From JBBSIN01 sp038232055 (GTDB taxonomy: Bacteria > Actinomycetota > Actinomycetes > JADGOV01): DNA of 21,229 bases. The stretch covers positions 1-21,229 of the forward strand of contig JBBSIN010000041.1 of assembly GCA_038232055.1 (NCBI GenBank). The letters are read 5' to 3'. Within the stretch, counting starts at the first letter, position 1; each line of letters begins with the position of its first letter. The position numbers and the translations under genes are program-made. The notes below the pieces were generated by a model. That model was given only the letters and a program-made list of their open reading frames with translations, searched no databases and was not told the origin of the DNA. This document shows, piece after piece, positions 7,618 through 15,080 of this stretch.

Positions 7618-8645
7618 GCGTGGCGGCGTGCTTCGTACCGGAGCCGAATGGCGAAGCCGGGCAGGCTGCGGTCGGGGTCAGCGACCTCGTCAAGCGCTAT
7701 CCGAAGTCACCAGTCAACGCGGTGGACGGAGTGTCGTTCGCCGTACGACCGGGTGAGGTCTTCGGGCTGCTCGGGCCGAACGGCGCCGGCAAGACGACGA
7801 CGGTGGGCGTGTTGACGACGCGGGTGCGGCCGACGAGCGGCAGCGCGTACGTCGGTGGCGTCGACGTCGTGCGCGACCCCGTGCAGGCTCGCGCCCAGCT
7901 CGCCGTCGTGCCGCAGCGCAGCAACCTCGACCGTTCGGTGTCGATCCGGCACAACCTGATCTTCCACGCCGCCTACCACGGGGTCCCGTCGCAGGAGCGG
8001 GCGGCGCGCGCCGACGAACTGCTCGAGCAGTTCGGCCTGCTGGAACGGGCGACCTCCAAGCCCGATTTCTTCTCCGGCGGACAGTCACAGCGGGTGATGA
8101 TCGCCCGAGCACTCATGCACTCGCCGAGAGCGCTCTTCCTCGACGAACCCACGACGGGGCTCGACCCGGCCGCTCGGCTCTTCGTCTGGGACCGACTGCG
8201 GGAACTGCAGGCGCAGGGGGTCACGCTGGTGCTCACGACGCACGACATGGACGAGGCGGCCGCCCTCGCCGATCGCGTTGCGATCATGGATCACGGACGG
8301 CTGCTCGCCCTCGACGTACCCGCCGCGCTGATCCGGTCGCTGCCCGGTCGGACGACCCTCGACCTCACCACCGGACCGCCGGACGGGCCGACCGACGACC
8401 TGCTCGGCCGCCTCGGCGAGCTGCCGGGGGTGGAGCGGATCGAGCGGGCCCAGCCGCCGGCCGGCGGCGCGGGACCGCCCGTCGACCTGCAGCTGCGGCT
8501 GTACCTGTCCGGCGAGGCCGCGCCCCTCGTCGCACCGGCGGCGACGCTGCTCGCCGATCGCGGCCTGACGCTCACCGACGTCAGGATCGGCACACCGACC
8601 CTCGAGGACGTCTTCATCCACCTCACCGGCAGGACGCTGCGATGA
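7614..8645 (+). CDS. ABC exporter ATPase, DrrA/NodI type
   Basis: The 343-residue ATPase powers export by the permease encoded next. Walker A is GPNGAGKT (residues 54-61), the signature is FSGGQSQRV (about 153-161), Walker B is ALFLDEP (173-179) followed by TTGLDP, and the switch His is in LTTHD (His210). The C-terminal extension of about 110 residues, ending TPTLEDVFIHLTGRTLR, is typical of DrrA-like drug-resistance ATPases. The start is GTG 7614 inside the GTGA overlap with the regulator's stop. The frame is open further upstream, but only antisense to nothing and inside the regulator's coding sequence. The end overlaps the permease start by ATGA (8642-8645). The substrate is probably a hydrophobic drug or antibiotic, by family only. 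Confidence 0.9.
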   Translation: MSVAACFVPEPNGEAGQAAVGVSDLVKRYPKSPVNAVDGVSFAVRPGEVFGLLGPNGAGKTTTVGVLTTRVRPTSGSAYVGGVDVVRDPVQARAQLAVVPQRSNLDRSVSIRHNLIFHAAYHGVPSQERAARADELLEQFGLLERATSKPDFFSGGQSQRVMIARALMHSPRALFLDEPTTGLDPAARLFVWDRLRELQAQGVTLVLTTHDMDEAAALADRVAIMDHGRLLALDVPAALIRSLPGRTTLDLTTGPPDGPTDDLLGRLGELPGVERIERAQPPAGGAGPPVDLQLRLYLSGEAAPLVAPAATLLADRGLTLTDVRIGTPTLEDVFIHLTGRTLR

Positions 8646-9457
8646 CCACGTCGATGTCCCAGCTCGCACCTGCCACAGCGACGACCGCCAGTCAGCGCCA
8701 GGCGTTTCTCGCCGTCCTGAACCGCGATCTCTACGTGACATGGACCGAGCTGCCCGTCTTCCTCGCTCAGGTCATCCTGCAGCCACTCTTCCTGCTGCTC
8801 GTCTTCGGCAAGATCCTCGGCACCCTCGGCTACACGCGCGGCGGCTACGCCGAGCTGCTCTTCCCGGGGCTGCTTGCGCTGACCGCCGTCGTGACCAGCA
8901 TGCAAACGCTGGCCTTCCCGCTCGTCGCCGAGTTCGGCTGGACGAAGGAGATCGAGGACCGGCTGCTCGCGCCCATGCCCACCGGCCTGGTCGCCGCGGA
9001 GAAGGTCTTGTTCGCGGCGCTTCGCTCGTTCATCGCGACCGCGATCATGATCCCGATCGGCGTCATCGTCCTCGGCTCGATCCCCTGGCGCTGGAGCGGG
9101 CTCCCGTTGTTTGTCGTCGTACTCGTGCTCGGCGCGCTGGTCGGGGCCGGGCTCGGCCTCGTCCTCGGCACTCTCGTCCCGCCGGCCCGGATCAACATCC
9201 TCTTCTCGCTGGTCTTCACCCCGCTGCTCTTCACTGGCGCGAGTCAGTACCCGTGGCCGTCGCTGTCACGGGTCCGCTGGTTCCAGGTGATTTCGGCCAT
9301 GAACCCGATGACCTACGTCAGCGAGGGCCTCCGCGCGGCGCAGATTCCGCAGGTGCCGCACATCTCCCCATGGATCTGCCTGCTCGTACTGCTCGCCTCG
9401 CTGGCCGTGCTCATGAGCGTGGGGGTGCGCAGCTTCTACCGCCGCGCGATCGACTGA
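8642..9457 (+). CDS. ABC-2 type exporter permease, DrrB type
   Basis: The 271-residue membrane protein has about six hydrophobic segments: VFLAQVILQPLFLLLVFGKIL, the region around LLFPGLLALTAVVTSM, FIATAIMIPIGVIVLGSI, LFVVVLVLGALVGAGLGLVLG, a segment near INILFSLVFTPLLFTG, and the final WICLLVLLASLAVLMSVGV. The ABC-2 signature region is VISAMNPMTYVSEGLR near residue 220-235, and the protein ends YRRAID. It is the membrane half of the exporter and starts inside the stop of the ATPase gene, so the two are translationally coupled. It converges with the minus-strand oxidoreductase gene at 9506. Confidence 0.88.
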   Translation: MTTSMSQLAPATATTASQRQAFLAVLNRDLYVTWTELPVFLAQVILQPLFLLLVFGKILGTLGYTRGGYAELLFPGLLALTAVVTSMQTLAFPLVAEFGWTKEIEDRLLAPMPTGLVAAEKVLFAALRSFIATAIMIPIGVIVLGSIPWRWSGLPLFVVVLVLGALVGAGLGLVLGTLVPPARINILFSLVFTPLLFTGASQYPWPSLSRVRWFQVISAMNPMTYVSEGLRAAQIPQVPHISPWICLLVLLASLAVLMSVGVRSFYRRAID

Positions 9458-9471
9458 GGCTGCGGCGTTTC

Positions 9472-9514
9472 TCAGGGGCGTTGGCTACCCGGGGGCGTTG
9501 GCTACTCAGGGGCG
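9472..9514. repeat. 17-bp tandem repeat at a convergent gene end
   Basis: TCAGGGGCGTTGGCTAC (9472-9488) is followed directly by CCGGGGGCGTTGGCTAC (9489-9505), and then by a partial third copy, TCAGGGGCG (9506-9514). The third copy is the last codons and TGA stop of the minus-strand oxidoreductase gene. The repeat fills nearly the whole 48-bp space between the two convergent genes. Confidence 0.8.
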
Positions 9515-10489
9515 TACGACGAGCCGGCCGCGCAGTGGCGGGTCGCTGCCCTCGCCGGTCACCCAGCGGTGGGCTCGAGCGGTCTGCTCCAGCGGCAGCA
9601 CCGCGGCCACCCGCGGGTGCAGGTCGCCGGCGAGCAGCCGCTGGTTGATCCGGTCGGCGGCGGCGGCCAACTCGCCGACCGCCGCGTTGCTGATGGCGAA
9701 CCCGAGCACACTCGCGTCGCGGGTGTACAACGCGCGGACCGGCAGCGGTGTGGAGAACCGCGCCCCGGCGAGCAGGACGAGGCGGCCGCGAAGGGCCAGT
9801 AGGTCGACGGCGGTGGTCATCTCCATCCGCCCGGAGGTGTCGCAGGCGATGTCGACACCGCCCGGTGCCGCGTCGCGCAGTCGGCTCGGCAGCGAGGGAT
9901 CGCGATAGTCGACGACGGTGGCGGCTCCGAGGCTGCGGACCCGCGCGAGGTCCTCGGCACCCGCCGAGGCAATGACGTGGGCCCCGCCTTGTACGGCGAG
10001 CTGCACGAGCGCCGTACCGACATTGCCCGCGGCTCCGCCGACGTAAACGGTCTCGCCGAACTGGAGCCGCCCGTGGTGGAACAGGGCCAGCTCTGCAGTG
10101 GCCACCGGATGCAACACCGACACCGCCGCCACCGGGTCGACCCCGTCGGGCAGGTGGTAGAGCCGGTCAGCGGGGACGACGGCGTACTCGGCGAAGGGTC
10201 CCTGCCGGCCACCGTGGCCGAGGCTGTTCGACCACACCCGCTGCTCAGGCGCGAAGCCCACCGCACCGGGGCCGGCGCTGACGACGGAGCCCACCACGTC
10301 GCGACCGACGACGAACGGAAACGGCGTGGGTGTGCGGTAGGCGCCCGAGCGGACGAACGTGTCGACCGGGTTGACCGCGAGGGCCTCGACCCGCACCAGT
10401 ACGTCGGTCGGGCCGGGCGTTGGCCGGGGAAGCTCGCCCACTCGGATCTCATCGGCGGAGCCAAGCTCCGTGATGTACGCCGCACGCAT
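9506..10489 (-). CDS. NAD(P)H:quinone oxidoreductase-like MDR protein
   Basis: The 327-residue protein belongs to the zinc-independent medium-chain dehydrogenase/reductase group (quinone oxidoreductase, zeta-crystallin-like). The N-terminal GroES-like domain has RVEALAVNPVDTFVRSGAY and PFVVGRDVVG. The nucleotide-binding Rossmann motif is YVGGAAGNVGTALVQLA (residues 149-165). The Cys cluster of the structural zinc lobe and the usual Cys/His catalytic zinc ligands are absent. Such enzymes reduce quinones or activated alkenes with NADPH. ATG 10489 is chosen; a TTG at 10498 would overlap the TGA of the histidine kinase gene as TTGA and is also possible. Either way it is tightly coupled to the two-component genes as the third gene of that unit. 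Confidence 0.85.
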   Translation of the reverse strand: MRAAYITELGSADEIRVGELPRPTPGPTDVLVRVEALAVNPVDTFVRSGAYRTPTPFPFVVGRDVVGSVVSAGPGAVGFAPEQRVWSNSLGHGGRQGPFAEYAVVPADRLYHLPDGVDPVAAVSVLHPVATAELALFHHGRLQFGETVYVGGAAGNVGTALVQLAVQGGAHVIASAGAEDLARVRSLGAATVVDYRDPSLPSRLRDAAPGGVDIACDTSGRMEMTTAVDLLALRGRLVLLAGARFSTPLPVRALYTRDASVLGFAISNAAVGELAAAADRINQRLLAGDLHPRVAAVLPLEQTARAHRWVTGEGSDPPLRGRLVVRP

Positions 10490-10494
10490 GCCGC

Positions 10495-12078
10495 TCAAGC
10501 GTCACCGTGTACGCCGAGCGGCAGGCCGGCAGCCGCTGGGGTGGTGCCCACGGAGACCGGGAGCCGAACGGTGAACGCGGTCTGCCCCGGCCGGCTGGTG
10601 ACGTGCACGTTACCGCCGTGCGCGCTCACGATGGCCTGCACGATCGCCAGCCCGAGGCCGGTGCTGCCGGCGCCGCGGGAGCGGGACGTGTCGCCGCGCG
10701 CGAACCGCGCGAAGATATCCGGCAGCAGGTCGGGTGCGACGCCGGGGCCGTCGTCGACAACGGCGAGCACGGCCTCCCCCGACCTGGTGCTGGTCAGGCT
10801 GGTGGTGACAGTGGTGCCGGCCGGGGTGTGCGTGCGCGCGTTGGCGAGCAGGTTGACCAAGAGCTGGTGCAGGCGCGACCCGTCGCCGACCACGGTGACC
10901 GGGTCGTCGGGGAGGTCGAGTCGCCAGTGGTGCTCCCGTCCGGCGGCGGTGGCGTCGCTGACCGCGTCGACCACGACCCGGGTGAGGTCGACCGGCTCGG
11001 CGGCGAGCGGGCGTCCGGAGTCCAGCCGGGCGAGCAGCAGCAGATCCTCGACCAGGGTGGTCATCCTGGCGGCTTCGGACTCGACCCGGCCCATGGCGTG
11101 CGCGAGGTCGGGCGGCGCGACTTCGCGACTGCGGCGGGTGACCTCGGCGTAGCCGCGGATCGCCGCGAGTGGGGTGCGAAGCTCGTGGCTGGCGTCGGCG
11201 ACGAACTGCCGGACCCGCGACTCGCTGGCCTGCCGCGCGGTCAGCGCACTGCCGACATGGTCGAGGAGGCGGTTGAGGGCGGCGCCGACCTGTCCGACCT
11301 CCGTGCGCGGGTCAGTGTCCCCCCCGGCGACGCGATCGGCGAGGTCGACCTCGCCGCGCTCCAGCGGCAGCGTGCTTACCCGGCTGGCCGTGGCCGCGAC
11401 CCGACGTAGCGGTCGTAGCGCGCGTCGTACGATCACGGCTCCGGCGAGCGCCGCTGCGAGCAGTGCCGCGCCGGCCACCGCCGCCTCTACCGCCGCCAGC
11501 CGGTACAGGACGCGGCCGACCTCGCGCAGCGGCAGGCCCGTGATGAGCACGTCGCCGTCCTGCATGCGCGCGGCGAGCAAGCGGAAATCGCCGAAGCCGG
11601 CGAGCGTACGAGTGTGCGGCCGGTCGTCGATGGGCAGCGCCGCGAGCATTGCCGTGCGAGTGGCGGGACGCAGCTGCAGGGTGCCGTCCTCGCCGAGGAC
11701 ACCGGCCGCCGTCACCTGTCCACCGACGACGCGAGCGCCGAGCGTGCCGGGGGACTGGCCCGGCGCCAGCAGGAACCTCGCCCCGGTGCCACTGCCGTGC
11801 TCCTGGTCGGGTTGCCCTGGGCCGGACCCGGCATCGCCTGGCGACTGCCGGCCGGCGTTCGCCGACCGACCCCCCGCCGCGACCAGCTGGGCGTCGAGTC
11901 GGCCGATGAGGAAGTGCTGCAACGCCACCGTCGTGACCACGCCGACGGCGAGGCATACCACCGCGAGGAGACCGATCAGGGCGGTCAACAGCTGCGCCCG
12001 CAGGGACCAGCGAGTCGGCCGCAGGACGGGCGACGTCCGGGTGAAGTTGCGGAGCCGCCCTATGCTGCGATCGGACAT
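10495..12078 (-). CDS. Sensor histidine kinase, TcrY/MprB-like
   Basis: The 527-residue membrane kinase has TM1 at about 27-52, a Gly/Gln/Pro-rich external sensor region (about 57-190, with the low-complexity stretch SANAGRQSPGDAGSGPGQP), TM2 at about 193-217, then HAMP (about 215-275). The phospho-acceptor is His298 in FVADASHELRTPLAAIRGY. The ATPase domain shows the N box NLLANARTHTP (about 409-419), G1 DDGPG (442-446), F box FARFARGD and G2 GSTGLGLAIV (471-480). All catalytic boxes look intact. It starts with ATG seven bases after the response regulator gene ends and stops at the start of the oxidoreductase gene. It should phosphorylate the regulator encoded upstream. The stimulus is unknown. 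Confidence 0.9.
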   Translation of the reverse strand: MSDRSIGRLRNFTRTSPVLRPTRWSLRAQLLTALIGLLAVVCLAVGVVTTVALQHFLIGRLDAQLVAAGGRSANAGRQSPGDAGSGPGQPDQEHGSGTGARFLLAPGQSPGTLGARVVGGQVTAAGVLGEDGTLQLRPATRTAMLAALPIDDRPHTRTLAGFGDFRLLAARMQDGDVLITGLPLREVGRVLYRLAAVEAAVAGAALLAAALAGAVIVRRALRPLRRVAATASRVSTLPLERGEVDLADRVAGGDTDPRTEVGQVGAALNRLLDHVGSALTARQASESRVRQFVADASHELRTPLAAIRGYAEVTRRSREVAPPDLAHAMGRVESEAARMTTLVEDLLLLARLDSGRPLAAEPVDLTRVVVDAVSDATAAGREHHWRLDLPDDPVTVVGDGSRLHQLLVNLLANARTHTPAGTTVTTSLTSTRSGEAVLAVVDDGPGVAPDLLPDIFARFARGDTSRSRGAGSTGLGLAIVQAIVSAHGGNVHVTSRPGQTAFTVRLPVSVGTTPAAAGLPLGVHGDA

Positions 12079-12085
12079 GACGGTG

Positions 12086-12889
12086 TCAGCTGGCCGGCTT
12101 GAGCACGTACCCGGCTCCGCGCACGGTGTGGATCATCGGCGCCCGTCCGGCGTCCACCTTCTTGCGCAGGTAGGAGATGTAGAGCTCCACGACGTTCGCC
12201 TGGCCGCCGAAGTCGTAGTTCCACACCCGGTCGAGAATCTGCGCCTTCGACAGCACTCGCTTCGGGTTGCGCATCAGAAACCGGAGCAGCTCGAACTCGG
12301 TGGCGGTCAGCTCGACCAGATCGTCCCCGCGGCGGACCTCACGGCTGTCCTCGTCCATCGCCAGGTCGCCGACGGCGAGCAGCGACTCATGGCGGCCCGC
12401 GGCGGCGCCGGCCCGGCGCAGCAGGCCGCGCAACCGGGCGACCACCTCCTCCAGGCTGAACGGTTTCGTCACGTAGTCGTCGCCGCCGGCGGTGATGCCG
12501 GCGATGCGATCCTCGACCGCGTCCCGGGCCGTGAGAAAAAGCACCGGCACGTACGGCGCCTCCGCGCGCAGCCGACGCAGCACCTCCAGCCCGTCGATGT
12601 CCGGCAGCATCACGTCCAGCACGACCGCGTCCGGGCGGAACTCCCGTGCCGCGCGTACCGCAGCCAGCCCGTCGCCGGCGGTTCGCACGTCCCAGCCCTC
12701 GTAGCGCAGCGCCATCGACAGCAGATCGCTCAGCGTGTTCTCGTCGTCGACCACCAGCACCCGGATCGGGCTGCCATCGGTTCGGCGCAACTCCACGCGG
12801 CCGGCCGGCGTGACGCCCGGAGCGGGCGTGGTGCCATCTGTTGCCCGCTGGTTGCGGGACGCCGTCGCCATCATTGTCACGCCAGTCAT
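12086..12889 (-). CDS. OmpR-family response regulator, TcrX-like
   Basis: The 267-residue regulator has a receiver domain from about residue 42: acidic pair VVDDE (Asp48/Asp49), phospho-acceptor Asp92 in VVLDVMLPD, Thr120 in LFLTARD, and Lys142 in VTKPF. A winged-helix output domain follows (about 170-265), with LTATEFELLRFLMRNPKRVLS, VWNYDFGGQANVVELYISYL and VRGAGYVL, the conserved DNA-binding region of the OmpR/PhoB family. A 40-residue N-terminal tail of low complexity precedes the receiver. ATG 12889 is chosen because GGAGAG (12893-12898) sits just upstream; longer in-frame starts reach 12958 but run into the hairpin at 12941-12979. Cognate kinase gene follows after seven bases. Confidence 0.9.
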   Translation of the reverse strand: MTGVTMMATASRNQRATDGTTPAPGVTPAGRVELRRTDGSPIRVLVVDDENTLSDLLSMALRYEGWDVRTAGDGLAAVRAAREFRPDAVVLDVMLPDIDGLEVLRRLRAEAPYVPVLFLTARDAVEDRIAGITAGGDDYVTKPFSLEEVVARLRGLLRRAGAAAGRHESLLAVGDLAMDEDSREVRRGDDLVELTATEFELLRFLMRNPKRVLSKAQILDRVWNYDFGGQANVVELYISYLRKKVDAGRAPMIHTVRGAGYVLKPAS

Positions 12890-12940
12890 TCTCTCTCCGT
12901 ACGCTGTGCGCCTCCTGTGCCGACCCTGTGACATGACTGT

Positions 12941-12979
12941 GCGACCGCGCCCCAGCACAGTCGTGCTGGGCGCGGTCGC
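12941..12979. terminator. Long GC-rich hairpin between the small exported protein and the response regulator
   Basis: Arms GCGACCGCGCCCCAGCAC (12941-12958) and GTGCTGGGCGCGGTCGC (12963-12979) pair over 17 bp with one bulged base and a four-base AGTC loop. No T tract follows on either strand. Transcription from the gene ending at 13024 would meet it 45 bases after the stop, and 50 bases before the response regulator start. It could be a terminator, an attenuator, or an operator for the regulator. Confidence 0.6.
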
Positions 12980-13023
12980 CGTTGAGCTGCGGAACTACCG
13001 CCGGCTCCCCGATTGGGGCTGGA

Positions 13024-13410
13024 TCACCCGCTGATCCCCGCTTGGTCCTGGCCGGTGGGAGCTGGATCCCCGCCGCCCATCCCGTTCTCGACATTCGTCA
13101 CCTTGAGGTTCTTGTCGAACTTCACCGTGCCGTCGGCCGTCGGCCGTCTGCATGTGCGCCTCGTACGCGCCGTCGCCGGCGCGTTCTCGTCGCCGCGAAC
13201 CCGCTGTGCGCCGCCGTGCCCGTGCGTCCGTGAGCCACTGGTGGCCAGGGCCGACGTTGAGCTCTGGTTGCTTGCCGACGGGGTACTGTCCGCCGCGGAC
13301 GCGCTCAACGTGCCGGCGACTACGCCGCCTCCGATTGCGCCGGCGGCCAGCAGCCCCGCCGCGCCGGCCCAGCGGGCCTTGCGCCGCCGGGTGATCGACT
13401 GGTCGTCCAT
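13024..13410 (-). CDS. Small exported protein with a disturbed conserved C-terminal domain
   Basis: From ATG 13410, with an excellent AAGGAGAG site at 13415-13422, the 128-residue frame begins MDDQSITRRRKARWAGAAGLL and continues into a hydrophobic, Ala/Gly-rich export signal (to about residue 43). A Ser/Thr-rich linker and HGHGG follow. The end, TADGTVKFDKNLKVTNVENG, resembles the tail of small PepSY-like exported proteins of actinobacteria, where it normally follows a DGxYEAHMxTADGT strand pair. Here that strand pair (GDGAYEAHMQTADG) is present in the DNA but in another frame, because of a 7-bp tandem duplication at 13131-13148 and an upstream frame change. The frame stays open, so a protein is probably made, but its core strands are replaced by TARTRRTCRRP. 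It may be a pseudogene. The adjacent two-component genes suggest a link to envelope sensing. Confidence 0.6.
   Translation of the reverse strand: MDDQSITRRRKARWAGAAGLLAAGAIGGGVVAGTLSASAADSTPSASNQSSTSALATSGSRTHGHGGAQRVRGDENAPATARTRRTCRRPTADGTVKFDKNLKVTNVENGMGGGDPAPTGQDQAGISG
13131..13148. repeat. 7-bp tandem duplication inside the small exported-protein gene
   Basis: CGTCGGC is repeated head to tail (13131-13137 and 13138-13144) and followed by CGTC. Removing one unit would join the frame that encodes YEAHMQTADG to the frame that encodes TVKFDKNLKV. Confidence 0.85.
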
Positions 13411-13612
13411 CGAACTCTCCTTCGTGTCGGGGCCGCCCTGTTGGCGGCCCGTGACATGACAATCCGACGCGCACCTGTCCAAGGCGTAGGGCGGACCTGT
13501 GAGCTGCCTGTCAATCGACGCTTCCCCGGGAAACTCGCTCGCGCTACGTCGGCCGCAGGAGCAGGGCTACGCCACGGTGGCGTTGGAGCGAGGGCCAGCA
13601 GAGCGCGTCGCC

Positions 13613-13647
13613 GTTGTGTGTCGAGTGGATCGGCTACGGCACACAAC
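13613..13647. repeat. GTTGTGTGTCG inverted-repeat element, copy 1
   Basis: GTTGTGTGTCG (13613-13623) faces GCACACAAC (13639-13647), giving an 8-bp stem GTTGTGTG/CACACAAC with a long loop. It is a less perfect copy of the element at 13698-13732, 85 bases away. Confidence 0.65.
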
Positions 13648-13697
13648 CCGATGCCGAATCCGGACACGGCGGACGATATCGGCCGCCGGTCGATGAG

Positions 13698-13732
13698 GTT
13701 GTGTGTCGGCCGGGACCGACGCGACACACAAC
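13698..13732. terminator. GTTGTGTGTCG inverted-repeat element, copy 2; likely terminator of fprA
   Basis: GTTGTGTGTCG (13698-13708) and CGACACACAAC (13722-13732) form a perfect 11-bp stem with a 13-base GC-rich loop. The loop contains GCCGGGACCGACG, which can pair alternatively with the stem. It lies 32 bases beyond the stop of the minus-strand FprA-like gene, a natural place for a terminator or mRNA-stabilising hairpin, though there is no T tract. Confidence 0.55.
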
Positions 13733-13763
13733 GGTCTCGACCGTGCCCGCCGCGAGCCACCTG

Positions 13764-15080
13764 TCAGGGTGCCGGGCCGTCGGCTCCCGCGGCGAGCAGC
13801 TCCTGCCATCGCGCGAGCTTCACGCGGGCATTGTCGCGCTGCTGACCCAGTCGGACCTCCGCGGCATCGATCGCGGTCCAGCCGTCCAGGCTGACCACCG
13901 CGACACCGCGGGAAGCCAGCAGCTCGACCACGCTGCCGCGGCGTACGTCGCGGCAGCGAAGCGCATCCTCGTCGGCAAGGATGGCCTCTGCGGTCTCGCT
14001 GGCATCCGCACGGTTCGTCCCGATCACCCCGGTCGCGCCTCGCTTGATCCAGCCGGCGGCGTACTCCCCCCGCTCGACCGTGCCACCGATGACCCGATGC
14101 GCCACCGTGGGAATCGTGCCGGTCTCGGCGTCGAACGGTACGCCGGGAACTCCCACGCCGACGTTGCCGACCGATCGGAACAACAACTGCACCCCGATGT
14201 CGCGGCAGGTCCCGTCGACATCGCTGACGCGCAGCGCCTCGATCCTGTCCCTCCCCAGGATCTGCACGGGCTTGGCGCCGAAGTGCAGATGTAGCCGGCG
14301 CGCGGCGGCGGTAGGCGGTCGCTGCGCCCACTCCCGGAAGATGTCGAGGTTGTGGCGTATCCGAGGCGTGCCGCCGTCGTCGACCCCCACGAGCTCGGTC
14401 GGGTCGAGGACCACACCGACTTCGCCGAGTTCGCCGAGCTCACGCAGCTCCTTGTGGGTGAACTTCGCGTACTGCGCGCTACGCCGTCCGACGATATGGA
14501 CGTCGGTCACGGTGGAGGCGCGCAAGGCGTCGAGCACGTACTCGGGAACGTCGGTGCTCGCCAGCTCCTCGGGGCTGCGCAGAAGCATTCGCGCGACGTC
14601 GAGAGCGACGTTTCCCAGGCCGACGACGGCGACATCCGTCGCGTCGAGCTCGAAGCTGTCCTCGTACACGTCCGGGTGTCCGCTGTACCAGGACACGAAG
14701 GCGGTGGCCGAGTGACTGCCCGGCAGGTCCTCGCCCGGGATGCCGAGTCGACGATCGACCGACGCGCCGAAGCAGTAGACCACCGCGGAGTAGTCGGCGA
14801 GTAGTTCCTCGACGGTGACGTCGGTGCCGATGGACACGTTGCCGAAGAAGCGCACCCGATCATGATCGAGCGTACGTTGCAGGGCGCGCACGATGCTCTT
14901 CATCTTCAGGTGGTCCGGTGCCACGCCGTATCTCAGTAGCCCGAACGGCGTCGGCAACCGGTCGAACATGTCGACCTCGACGGCTCCGGCCGACCGAGTG
15001 GTCAGAGCGTCGGCAACGTAGATGCCGGCAGGACCGGCGCCAACAACGGCGACCCGCAACGGACTCCCGCCGACCGTCAT
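13764..15080 (-). CDS. fprA: Ferredoxin/adrenodoxin-type NADP+ reductase, FprA family
   Basis: The 438-residue flavoprotein matches the FprA/adrenodoxin reductase family in order and length. It has an FAD-binding GAGPAG (residues 14-19), then PTPFGLLRYGVAPDHLKMKS (about 43-62), which is highly characteristic of this family. The NADP-binding GLGNVALDVARMLL follows (about 154-167), with GRRSAQYAKFTHKEL carrying the Arg pair that contacts the 2'-phosphate, and AGWIKRGATGVIGTNRADA near residue 345. It transfers electrons from NADPH to a ferredoxin that may serve cytochromes P450 or other oxygenases. No ferredoxin or P450 gene is visible nearby. The last 60 residues are less conserved. ATG 15080 is the only reasonable start, although its ribosome-binding site is weak. 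Confidence 0.9.
   Translation of the reverse strand: MTVGGSPLRVAVVGAGPAGIYVADALTTRSAGAVEVDMFDRLPTPFGLLRYGVAPDHLKMKSIVRALQRTLDHDRVRFFGNVSIGTDVTVEELLADYSAVVYCFGASVDRRLGIPGEDLPGSHSATAFVSWYSGHPDVYEDSFELDATDVAVVGLGNVALDVARMLLRSPEELASTDVPEYVLDALRASTVTDVHIVGRRSAQYAKFTHKELRELGELGEVGVVLDPTELVGVDDGGTPRIRHNLDIFREWAQRPPTAAARRLHLHFGAKPVQILGRDRIEALRVSDVDGTCRDIGVQLLFRSVGNVGVGVPGVPFDAETGTIPTVAHRVIGGTVERGEYAAGWIKRGATGVIGTNRADASETAEAILADEDALRCRDVRRGSVVELLASRGVAVVSLDGWTAIDAAEVRLGQQRDNARVKLARWQELLAAGADGPAP

Larger units (their letters stand above)
13411..13763. other. 353-bp intergenic region with paired hairpins
   Basis: The region lies between the FprA-like gene and the small exported-protein gene, both on the minus strand. 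It holds the promoter and ribosome-binding site of the latter at its left end and two inverted-repeat hairpins at 13613-13647 and 13698-13732. I see no convincing gene in any frame. Confidence 0.6.

Noticed and set aside
11174..12931. Long plus-strand open frame crossing the kinase and response regulator genes
   Set aside because: The opposite strand encodes two proteins with every catalytic box intact. This frame spans both and the gap between them, as expected for a GC-rich shadow.
12890..12958. Longer N terminus for the response regulator
   Set aside because: It would place the start inside a long hairpin and add non-conserved residues, whereas ATG 12889 has a good GGAGAG site.
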